Source of the DNA: Clostridia bacterium
Lineage (GTDB): Bacteria > Bacillota > Clostridia > Christensenellales > Pumilibacteraceae
Assembly: GCA_900762945.1 (NCBI GenBank)
Contig: CAAFIN010000275.1
Coordinates: 1-5,906, forward strand
Direction of reading: 5' to 3'
DNA length: 5,906 bases
Positions within the stretch are counted from its first letter, which is position 1; every line of letters starts with the position of its first letter. The notes under the pieces were generated by a model. That model was not told the DNA's origin. It was given only the letters and a program-made list of their open reading frames with translations, and did not search any database. Both the position numbers and the translations under genes were made by a program. Shown here piece by piece: positions 1 through 5,851 of this stretch.

Positions 1-1020
1 AAATCGTCGCAAAAGCGCATGACGATGCGTATACTTGCGAAAGACGGTAAAAAAACTTTTGCAATTTGCGAAAAGTTATGTTATAATTATGAGGTCGTGA
101 GCCGCGACGGACTTTTCGCATACTTTTCAGGCCGGCTCGGTCGTGCGGGCGTAGTAGCGGGAACGCTGGCTTGCGCCGCGCTTACGTTCTTCTATGGCGG
201 TACGATAACCCGCGTGGAAGTAAGCGGACTGGAGAGTATTTCGCGCTCCGATTTTATCGAAACGCTCGCCGAGAACGGCTACGGCGTGGGCGCGAGGTCG
301 GAAAAGATCGACCGCGACGAAGTGAGAAAATTCGTAAACTCGCTGGACGGGATCGCCGAGTGCGGCGCGGAAGTCAAGGGCAACACGCTTATCGTCCGCG
401 TTATCGAGCGCGACCGTTCGAGCGAAATCCGCGGCGGCAAAGCGGTGGTCGCGACTTCCGACGCGGTAATCACCCGCGTAGTCTGCAAAAGCGGCACGCC
501 GAAATTCAGGACGGGCGAAGTCGTCCGAAAAGGCTCTACGCTCATCGAGGGTACGCTGTACGACGGCGAGGGCAACCCGATTGCCGAAATAGCCGCAGAC
601 GGCGAAGTCTACGGCACGACCGTGACGGCGGTAACCAAAATCGTCAGTACCGCCGCGTACCGCTTCGAACGCACGGGCAAAAAGTCCGTAAAAACGAGCG
701 TCGGTTTCGGAAAGTTTTTCACGATCGGCAAGTCCGTTTCGCCGTTTGCTTCGTTCGAAACCGAAACCCGCGAAAACTCGCTCACCGCGATTTTGCCGCT
801 GAGATTCACCCGCACGGAGTTCTACGAAACCGCAAAGGTCGAGAACGCTCGGTCGATAGAGGAGATCGCGGAAGAAACGCGTGCGATAGTAGAGAGCGAG
901 TTCACGAAAACCGCGACTTCGATAACTTCGACGGCGCATATTACGGAAATCGCGAAAGACCTGTACGAAATTCGCGTGCTCGTGACGGCGGAAACGCTGA
1001 TCTCGACCGTGGAATATTAA
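1..1020 (+). CDS. yqfD: Sporulation protein YqfD, 5'-partial
   Basis: This is a membrane protein of the YqfD family, conserved in endospore-forming Firmicutes; in B. subtilis it is associated with sporulation, but its biochemical role is not established. The frame is open to the left edge, and the first ATG (position 19) has no Shine-Dalgarno sequence and lies inside the conserved N-terminal part. The true start is therefore probably upstream, with roughly 40-60 residues missing compared with the ~400-residue Bacillus protein. What is visible: a short N-terminal cytoplasmic piece with the family pattern (LAKDGKKTF, then VVSRDGLF), one membrane segment at about nt 142-198, and a long extracytoplasmic part. 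That part begins with a POTRA/FtsQ-like stretch (ITRVEVSGLE) and continues into a segment with hairpin-motif-like glycines (about nt 445-620). The stop is 9 nt before phoH, so the two are very likely cotranscribed. YqfC, the usual upstream partner, would lie outside the window. Confidence 0.85.
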   Translation, partial: KSSQKRMTMRILAKDGKKTFAICEKLCYNYEVVSRDGLFAYFSGRLGRAGVVAGTLACAALTFFYGGTITRVEVSGLESISRSDFIETLAENGYGVGARSEKIDRDEVRKFVNSLDGIAECGAEVKGNTLIVRVIERDRSSEIRGGKAVVATSDAVITRVVCKSGTPKFRTGEVVRKGSTLIEGTLYDGEGNPIAEIAADGEVYGTTVTAVTKIVSTAAYRFERTGKKSVKTSVGFGKFFTIGKSVSPFASFETETRENSLTAILPLRFTRTEFYETAKVENARSIEEIAEETRAIVESEFTKTATSITSTAHITEIAKDLYEIRVLVTAETLISTVEY

Positions 1021-1029
1021 AAGGAGATT

Positions 1030-1998
1030 ATGACTCAAAGCATACCGATAACAACCGAATCGCTCTTAAAACTGTTCGGATCGCTGGACGAGAACGCGAT
1101 CGCCGTGGAAAAACGGCTCGGAGTCACGCTTCGTCCGCGTGACGGCGTTCTCAAGATCGTCGGAAACGACGAAGTAAGCGTCGAACGCGCCGAAGGACTG
1201 ATTAAAAGCCTTATGACCCTCATCGGCAAGGGCGTTGAACTAACCCGCGAGCGAGTGTCGGCGGCGATCGACCTCGCGCTTATGGACAAGCCCGACGAAA
1301 TAGTCGCGCTGTCTACCGACGCGGTTGCGGTTACGGCGCGCGGCAAGTACATCCGTTGCAGAACGCTCGGCCAACGCGCCTACGTTTCCGCGATACGCAA
1401 AAACACGCTTACGTTCGGCATAGGGCCCGCGGGCACGGGCAAGACTTACCTTGCCGTAGCCATGGCAGTGGCGGCGTACAAGTCCGGCTCGGTCGATAAA
1501 ATTATTCTCACGCGCCCCGCGATAGAAGCGGGCGAGAAACTCGGCTTTTTGCCGGGCGACCTTCAGACCAAAGTCGATCCGTATCTTCGTCCGCTGTACG
1601 ACGCGCTTCAGGAATTGTTCGGCGTGGACAATTACGCCACGCTCATCGAACGCGGCATAATCGAAATCGCGCCGCTCGCGTACATGCGCGGCAGAACGCT
1701 GTCGAACGCGTTCATAATCCTCGACGAAGCCCAGAACGCCACCAACGAACAGATGAAAATGTTCCTCACGCGTTTCGGCGAGGGCAGTAAAGTAGTGGTA
1801 AACGGCGACCTTACGCAAGCGGACTTACCGAGGGGCGTTACCGGCGGACTTAGCCGCGCCGTGGATATACTGAAAGATCTCGAGGGCGTAGATGTCTGCG
1901 TTCTCACCGAAAAAGACGTCGTAAGGCATGAGCTCGTGCAAAGAATAGTACTCGCTTATGCCGAACGGGAGAAAGAGGACAATGGAAAGAAAGATTGA
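1030..1998 (+). CDS. phoH: PhoH-family ATPase (YbeZ/PhoH type)
   Basis: This is a cytoplasmic P-loop ATPase of the PhoH family, 322 residues, the normal length. The N-terminal ~100 residues resemble the small nucleic-acid-binding-like domain of the family. The ATPase core follows, with Walker A GPAGTGKT at residues 132-139, the family signature TRPAIEAGEKLGFLPGD at 161-177, MRGRTL at 219-224, Walker B FIILDEAQN at 228-236, and NGDLTQADLPRG at 258-269. All nucleotide-binding motifs are intact. PhoH/YbeZ is known to be genetically and physically linked with YbeY in several bacteria, which fits ybeY lying two genes downstream here; the exact substrate is uncertain. AAGGAG at 1021-1026 is the ribosome binding site, with an unusually short 3-nt gap to the ATG; no better in-frame start exists nearby. 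The 3' end overlaps pgpH by 17 nt. Confidence 0.95.
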   Translation: MTQSIPITTESLLKLFGSLDENAIAVEKRLGVTLRPRDGVLKIVGNDEVSVERAEGLIKSLMTLIGKGVELTRERVSAAIDLALMDKPDEIVALSTDAVAVTARGKYIRCRTLGQRAYVSAIRKNTLTFGIGPAGTGKTYLAVAMAVAAYKSGSVDKIILTRPAIEAGEKLGFLPGDLQTKVDPYLRPLYDALQELFGVDNYATLIERGIIEIAPLAYMRGRTLSNAFIILDEAQNATNEQMKMFLTRFGEGSKVVVNGDLTQADLPRGVTGGLSRAVDILKDLEGVDVCVLTEKDVVRHELVQRIVLAYAEREKEDNGKKD

Positions 1999-3415
1999 CA
2001 CGAAAGCCTTCCTGCGAGCCGCGCTGATATTCTTCGGAATGTTTCTGCTTATTTTCGTAAGCATTTTCGTCAAGTATCGCGCTTACGGCTCGTTCACGGA
2101 TGGAGGGAATAAAAGCACGCTGTACGTCGCGTGCGCCGGCAGCGGAATAAGCATACTATTGCTACTATTGTCGCTGTTTACGTATTTTATTTACTCACGC
2201 CAGAAACTGATAGAAAAGACCAAGAAACTAGCCGCGATCTGCACGGCGGTAGCGCTCTCGTGCATCGTCAACGTCAGCCTTTCCGCGCTGGGGATGTTCT
2301 ATATGCCCATGGCGTTCACAGCGTACATTTTAATGCCGCTCGCCGACCGCCGCGACGTTTTCGTAGCCAACATAGTCGCAAATCTCGTCGTGTCCGTATC
2401 GCTCATGTTCGAGTCGATTATGGGTACGAAAATCGAAATGCTCAGCGTAGTCGTAATGATGATGATAGGTATCTGCACCGGCTCGATCGTAGCCTACGCC
2501 ATGTCCAACACCGTCAAGCGTATCGCGTTCGTTCTCAAGGGCGTTTGCGTCGGCGGCGTGACGATGCTCTTACTGTTTCTGTCATCGCTCATTATTCCGT
2601 CGTTCGATTTTGTCGCGATCGCGGGCTTTCTCAGCATCTCCGCGTTCGGACAAGTCCTCGTGGGCATGCTGCTCCAGCCGATTTTCGAAAGCACGTTCAA
2701 TATCATAACCAACACCAAACTCAACGAACTGATCGATAATAATGCGCCCCTTATCAAAATGCTGATAAACGACGCGCTCGGAACGTTCAACCACTCGCTG
2801 GCTGTCGCGAGCTTCGCCGAAGTCTGCGCGCTCCGTATCGGCGAAAATCCGTACCTTGCCAAAGCCTGCGCCTACTATCACGACGTAGGCAAGACCAAAA
2901 ACCCAACGTTCTTTACCGAAAACCAGTCGGGCTACAACCCGCACGACGAACTTTTGCCCGAAGTTTCCGCCAAAATCCTTCGCGCGCACACGACCGACGG
3001 CTTCGAACTGTGCAAAAAATACCGTATTCCCATCGAAGTCGCCGCTGTTACGATCCAGCACCACGGCACGTTGCCTATGGCGGTGTTTTACGCTAAAGCC
3101 AAGAAACTGACCGACGGGGAAGTGGATATCCGCGAGTACTCGTACCACGGACAAACCCCGGTCACGAAAATCGCCGCGATCATCATGATCTGCGACGCTT
3201 GCGAAGCTGCGCTCAGATCTCGCAATAAGCCTACCGCCGCCGAAGTCGACGCGCTCGTGTCCGGCATAATCAACGACCGTATCGCACGCAAGCAATTCGA
3301 CAACTGCGACATCACGATGCGCGACCTTAACACCATCAAACAAACGATCATAGGACTTTACGGCGGCGTTTACCACGAAAGAATAAGTTATCCCTCGGGC
3401 AAAATCGCCAAATAA
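1982..3415 (+). CDS. pgpH: PgpH/YqfF-type 7TM-HD phosphodiesterase lacking the extracellular sensor domain
   Basis: This is a membrane-bound HD-domain phosphodiesterase; characterised PgpH proteins hydrolyse cyclic di-AMP to pApA. The chosen start gives 477 residues. It is favoured over an in-frame ATG at 1958 because it is preceded by GGGAG/GAGG (1967-1978) and gives a normal short cytoplasmic N-terminus. A first membrane segment (about 13-31) is followed after only ~17 polar residues by a block of about six or seven further hydrophobic segments (about 49-231), and then the cytoplasmic HD domain. Metal and catalytic positions are all present: H271 in NHSL, H300-D301 in YYHDVGK, H321-D322 in NPHD, H336, H360-H361 in QHHGT, and D405 in ICDACEA. 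Bacillus and Listeria homologues are ~700 residues, because a large extracellular 7TMR-HDED domain lies between the first two membrane segments; that domain is missing here. No frameshift or fragment of it is visible, so the short form looks intact and functional. Confidence 0.9.
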   Translation: MERKIDTKAFLRAALIFFGMFLLIFVSIFVKYRAYGSFTDGGNKSTLYVACAGSGISILLLLLSLFTYFIYSRQKLIEKTKKLAAICTAVALSCIVNVSLSALGMFYMPMAFTAYILMPLADRRDVFVANIVANLVVSVSLMFESIMGTKIEMLSVVVMMMIGICTGSIVAYAMSNTVKRIAFVLKGVCVGGVTMLLLFLSSLIIPSFDFVAIAGFLSISAFGQVLVGMLLQPIFESTFNIITNTKLNELIDNNAPLIKMLINDALGTFNHSLAVASFAEVCALRIGENPYLAKACAYYHDVGKTKNPTFFTENQSGYNPHDELLPEVSAKILRAHTTDGFELCKKYRIPIEVAAVTIQHHGTLPMAVFYAKAKKLTDGEVDIREYSYHGQTPVTKIAAIIMICDACEAALRSRNKPTAAEVDALVSGIINDRIARKQFDNCDITMRDLNTIKQTIIGLYGGVYHERISYPSGKIAK

Positions 3416-3432
3416 GCAAAATCGCCAAATAA
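3399..3432 (+). repeat. Perfect 17-bp tandem duplication at the pgpH stop codon
   Basis: The unit GCAAAATCGCCAAATAA occurs at 3399-3415 and again, without a gap, at 3416-3432. The first copy encodes the last residues and the TAA of pgpH; the second copy repeats that coding end and stop inside the spacer before ybeY. Because 17 is not a multiple of three, and the first copy already ends in the stop codon, the PgpH product is unchanged. The duplication lengthens the pgpH-ybeY spacer from 10 to 27 nt. The likely origin is replication slippage or a small tandem duplication, and perfect identity suggests it is recent. Confidence 0.95.
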
Positions 3433-3442
3433 GAGAGAATAA

Positions 3443-3910
3443 ATGCTAAGAGTAGACTGCGAAAAATACCATGACGACTTTACCGCGCTCGCCCGAGCCG
3501 CGTTCGAAATACTGAACCTTAGCGGCGACGCGGCGGTGGAAGTCGACTTCGTGACCAAAGACGAAATTCACGACCTTAACTTAAGAACCCGCGGCGTCGA
3601 CCGCGCGACCGACGTTCTGTCGTATCCGGCGCTCGACGAAATCAAGCCGTTCACAAAGGCAAACTATCCGTTCGATTACGACGAGGAAACGAGCGAAGTC
3701 GAACTAGGCAGTATCGTAATTTGCGAAGCGGTGGCGGAGGAACAAGCGACAGAATACGGGCACCCCGTGCGCCGCGAGAACTGCTACCTTTTCACGCACG
3801 GACTGATGCATCTTATTGGTTACGACCATATAGAAGAAGCCGACCGCGCCGTTATGCGCGAAAAAGAAGAAGCCGTACTGAAAGCGTGCGGTATCACTAG
3901 AGGAGAATAA
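3443..3910 (+). CDS. ybeY: Endoribonuclease YbeY (rRNA maturation factor)
   Basis: YbeY is a metal-dependent single-strand RNase involved in 16S rRNA 3'-end maturation and ribosome quality control. The product is 155 residues, the usual length. The zinc-binding signature HGLMHLIGYDH puts the three ligands at H119, H123 and H129. R50 in the segment RTRGVDRATDVLSYP corresponds to the conserved arginine of the active-site region, and DVLSYP (57-62) is the family DVLSFP motif. The LGDI motif is LGSI here (residues 88-91), with S90 in place of the aspartate; I recall this form in other clostridial YbeY proteins, so I do not read it as inactivation. The segment at about 66-86 (YPFDYDEET) is also of the clostridial type. 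Its ribosome binding site is weak (GAGAG near 3433-3437). The gene sits directly in front of era, another ribosome-assembly gene, with no base between the ybeY stop and the era start. Confidence 0.95.
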   Translation: MLRVDCEKYHDDFTALARAAFEILNLSGDAAVEVDFVTKDEIHDLNLRTRGVDRATDVLSYPALDEIKPFTKANYPFDYDEETSEVELGSIVICEAVAEEQATEYGHPVRRENCYLFTHGLMHLIGYDHIEEADRAVMREKEEAVLKACGITRGE

Positions 3911-4822
3911 ATGAAATCGGGTTTTATCAGCATATTAGGCAAGCCGAACGTCGGCAAATCCAGCCTTATGAACGCGCTTATCGGCGAGAAAGTTTCCATA
4001 GTTTCGCCCAAGGCTCAGACCACGCGCGACAGAGTGAACGGCATACTCACGACCGACGATTACCAGATGATTTTCGTCGACACCCCTGGCGTACACAAGC
4101 CCAAAAACCGCCTCGGCGAGTATATGGAAAAGTGCGTCAAGTCCTCGACCGACGGCGTGGACGCGATCGTTATCGTACTCGACGTGTTAAAGCGCGTGAC
4201 CGAAGCGGACGAAGCGTTTATCGAGAAGTATCTTACCGGCTCCGCGCCCGTGTTCATCGTCCTCAATAAGGTCGACGAATCGAGCTACGACCGCGTGTAT
4301 CCGATCCTTAACAAACTCACGTATCTATTGCAACCCGCCGAGGGCAGAAACGCCGCGAAGGACATTATCCCGACTTCGGCGAAGAAAAACAAGAATATCG
4401 ACGTTCTCAAAAAAGACCTCGAAAGCGTGCTTCCGGAGGGACCTATGTATTACCCTGCGGATGAAATCACCGACAAGTCCGAGCGCTATATGATAGCCGA
4501 GATTATCCGAGAGAAAGCGCTGTTGCTTCTCAACGACGAAATCCCGCACGGCATCGGCGTGGAAGTGCGCACCATGTTCTACGACGAACACGGCACGGCG
4601 CACATGTCCGTCGATATAGTCGCGGAAAAGGAATCGCACAAGTCGATCATTATCGGATCGGGCGGCGAAAAACTGAAAATGATCGCCGAACGCGCGAGAA
4701 AAGACGTAGAAAACCTTATCGGCCACAAAGTATATATGGAGCTTTTCGTCAAAGTCCGCGAGAACTGGCGCAACGACGCGCTCGTTATGTCGGACGTCGG
4801 GTACGACACCAAGAAGAACTAA
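3911..4822 (+). CDS. era: GTPase Era
   Basis: Era is an essential GTPase that binds the 3' end of 16S rRNA and acts in 30S subunit assembly at the inner face of the membrane. The 303-residue product has the normal length and all motifs: G1 GKPNVGKS (10-17), G2 region KAQTTRDR (34-41), G3 DTPG (57-60), G4 NKVD (119-122) and G5 TSAK (155-158). These are followed by the linker EIPHGIGVEV (210-219) and the C-terminal KH domain with IIIGSGGEKLKMI (246-258), then KVRENWRND near the end. The Shine-Dalgarno sequence AGGAG (3901-3905) lies inside the last codons of ybeY, and the ATG follows the ybeY TAA directly, so the two are probably translationally coupled. In Bacillus dgkA and cdd separate ybeY from era; here they do not. 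Confidence 0.97.
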   Translation: MKSGFISILGKPNVGKSSLMNALIGEKVSIVSPKAQTTRDRVNGILTTDDYQMIFVDTPGVHKPKNRLGEYMEKCVKSSTDGVDAIVIVLDVLKRVTEADEAFIEKYLTGSAPVFIVLNKVDESSYDRVYPILNKLTYLLQPAEGRNAAKDIIPTSAKKNKNIDVLKKDLESVLPEGPMYYPADEITDKSERYMIAEIIREKALLLLNDEIPHGIGVEVRTMFYDEHGTAHMSVDIVAEKESHKSIIIGSGGEKLKMIAERARKDVENLIGHKVYMELFVKVRENWRNDALVMSDVGYDTKKN

Positions 4823-4903
4823 CCGGGGAGCGTGGCGATAATCTTTCGCCGCCGAGCCGACAAAATAACCGCAATTTTCCGCAAATCGCCCAGGATATTA
4901 CCG

Positions 4904-4930
4904 TCCGTAATCGGTTATACTATTTACGGA
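4904..4930 (+). promoter_or_regulatory. Possible hairpin covering the yqzL ribosome binding site
   Basis: TCCGTAA (4904-4910) and TTACGGA (4924-4930) are perfect 7-bp inverted repeats with a 13-nt loop. The 3' arm includes the first GGA of the yqzL Shine-Dalgarno sequence. The 5' arm overlaps the GTAAT arm of a second, smaller hairpin (4897-4911), so the two cannot form together. By random matching a 120-nt stretch would hold about 0.4 such 7-bp pairs, so chance is a real alternative. Confidence 0.3.
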
Positions 4931-4936
4931 GGTGAG
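4928..4936 (+). promoter_or_regulatory. Strong Shine-Dalgarno site of yqzL
   Basis: GGAGGTGAG lies 5 nt before the ATG at 4942. It is the closest match to the anti-Shine-Dalgarno sequence in the window. It supports real translation of the short yqzL gene from 4942, rather than from the internal ATG at 5005, which has no such site. Confidence 0.85.
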
Positions 4937-4941
4937 CAATT

Positions 4942-5106
4942 ATGTTCAAGGACGTAAACGGACTTATGTGCGGCAACGGCTTCGGCGAGCCTTTCGACCC
5001 GGCAATGCTCAGTTGGGGGCTTTTCGCCGAGAGCGGCAATCCGTGCTTTTATCTTCTTTACAAAGATTTATTCGACGAAGAGGACGAAAAAGAAAAATTC
5101 GAGTAA
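4942..5106 (+). CDS. yqzL: YqzL-family small protein
   Basis: This is a 54-residue protein between era and recO, the position held by yqzL in Bacillus. The core at residues 22-43 (nt 5005-5070) reads LSWGLFAESGNPCFYLLYKD; the Bacillus YqzL pattern, from memory, is a W-x-x-F, then S/T-G-x, then YLL-x-K. The tail is acidic and charged (DEEDEKEKFE). About 20 residues precede the core here, including MCGNGFGEPF, whereas the Bacillus protein begins almost at the core. No signal peptide or membrane segment is seen, and the function of the family is unknown to me. The start is set by the strong Shine-Dalgarno site at 4928-4936. The call rests on the core pattern and on gene order together; either alone would be weak because the protein is so short. 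Confidence 0.75.
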   Translation: MFKDVNGLMCGNGFGEPFDPAMLSWGLFAESGNPCFYLLYKDLFDEEDEKEKFE

Positions 5107-5134
5107 ACGCGCCGAAGCGGACTGACGGCGGTGC

Positions 5135-5140
5135 GGAGGG
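5135..5140 (+). promoter_or_regulatory. Shine-Dalgarno site deciding the recO start
   Basis: GGAGGG lies 8 nt before a GTG at 5149. The longer reading from a GTG at 5131 would place this site inside the coding region and leave no ribosome binding site in front, so 5149 is the better start. Confidence 0.75.
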
Positions 5141-5148
5141 AAACGGCT

Positions 5149-5790
5149 GTGGACAAAAAACTGACGGCAATACTCATAAAGGCGACGGACGTAAGAGAAA
5201 GCGACAAGACCGTACGCCTTTTTTCCGCGGAAGAAGGGCGGGTGACGGCGACTATGCGCGGGGTCAGAAAGCCCGCGGCGAAGATGAAATACGCCGCTCA
5301 GCCGTTCGCGCTGTGCGTGTACGAAGTCAGCGAAAAGAACGGCAAAAAGATCGTCACCGGCGCGACGCCCGTCGAGGATTTGTACCCGCTGTGCTTAGAT
5401 CCCGAAAAGTACGCCGCGGCGTGCGTAATGCTGGAAGTCACCGACAACGCCAACTCGTCGGTAGAGAACGCAAAACTTTTCGTAACGCTTCTGAAAGCCT
5501 TGAAAACTCTGCTGTACGGCAAAGCCGCTTCCATGGTAGTCGTGACGAAATTCATACAGAAAGTATTGAGTATGTCGGGCTTCGTAAAGCCCCCGGCGCG
5601 AGTGGACGACGAGCCGGACGCGCCCGCAAAAGCGCTCGGGTTTATCGCGTACAAAACGCTGGACGAACTGAACTCCGTCGAAATAAAACCGGGCGTAATG
5701 AAGCGCGCGATGCGTGCCGTCGCCGCGGAATTTTGCCGCGAGTACGAAACCGAACTGACGTCGCTCGCCGTCTACGAAAAATTACTTTAA
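5149..5790 (+). CDS. recO: DNA repair protein RecO
   Basis: RecO is a recombination mediator that, with RecR, helps load RecA on SSB-coated single-stranded DNA in RecF-type repair. From the GTG at 5149 the product is 213 residues, shorter than the ~240-250 usual for the family. The N-terminal OB-fold (about 1-78) is clear: LTAILIKATDVRESDKTV, then LFSAEEGRVTATMRGVRKP. The conserved EDLYPL segment (76-81) leads into the helical C-terminal domain (about 85-213). In Gram-positive RecO a four-cysteine zinc site follows the helix that ends here in LSMSGF (140-145). At that place this protein has KPPARVDDEPDAPAKALGF and no CxxC pair; its only cysteines are C56, C82, C92 and C196, which do not form one. 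No frameshift is visible, so the loss looks evolutionary. It is the last gene of the operon, 42 nt after yqzL and followed by a terminator. Confidence 0.88.
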   Translation: MDKKLTAILIKATDVRESDKTVRLFSAEEGRVTATMRGVRKPAAKMKYAAQPFALCVYEVSEKNGKKIVTGATPVEDLYPLCLDPEKYAAACVMLEVTDNANSSVENAKLFVTLLKALKTLLYGKAASMVVVTKFIQKVLSMSGFVKPPARVDDEPDAPAKALGFIAYKTLDELNSVEIKPGVMKRAMRAVAAEFCREYETELTSLAVYEKLL

Positions 5791-5829
5791 CGAACGAATG
5801 ACGGCAGTATAACTAATTTAACCGAACCG

Positions 5830-5851
5830 AAGCCCCGATCGGGGGCTTTTT
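5830..5851 (+). terminator. Rho-independent terminator after recO
   Basis: AGCCCC (5831-5836) pairs with GGGGCT (5842-5847) around the 5-nt loop GATCG; A5830 can add a seventh pair with T5848. The GC-rich stem runs into TTTTT (5847-5851) and then further T-rich sequence. It lies 40 nt after the recO stop and probably ends the whole operon transcript. Confidence 0.88.

Larger units (their letters stand above)
4823..4941 (+). other. era-yqzL spacer with inverted repeats
   Basis: This is the only sizeable gap inside the operon. It holds several short perfect inverted repeats: GGCGA (4834-4838) with TCGCC (4846-4850), just after era; ATAACCG (4865-4871) with CGGTTAT (4912-4918); ATTAC (4897-4901) with GTAAT (4907-4911); and TCCGTAA (4904-4910) with TTACGGA (4924-4930). 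None is followed by a run of T, so I do not call a terminator. A weak promoter-like pair, GGATATT (4893-4899) and TATACTAT (4916-4923), is also present. It may be a leader for yqzL-recO or simple spacer. Confidence 0.5.

Noticed and set aside
127..1038. A 303-residue minus-strand frame opposite yqfD (and similar long antisense frames opposite phoH, pgpH and era)
   Set aside because: The products are rich in Arg, Phe, Ala and Asp with no motifs. They mirror the codon bias of the real genes, which have clear domains on the plus strand.
2152..2170. Imperfect short repeat ACTATTGCT/ACTATTGTC in pgpH
   Set aside because: It encodes a leucine-rich membrane segment, where such repetition is expected.
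3707..3718. LGSI in place of LGDI in YbeY as a possible inactivating change
   Set aside because: The catalytic arginine and the three histidines are intact, and I recall LGSI in other clostridial YbeY proteins, so it looks like lineage variation.
4834..4850. Hairpin GGCGA/TCGCC just after era as a terminator
   Set aside because: The stem has only 5 bp and is followed by GCCGAGCC rather than a T run, and yqzL-recO normally belong to the same operon.
4932..5801. A 289-residue plus-strand reading frame overlapping yqzL and recO
   Set aside because: Its product is arginine-rich and low in hydrophobic residues, typical of an out-of-frame reading of GC-biased codons. It overlaps two recognisable genes and has no family resemblance I can see.
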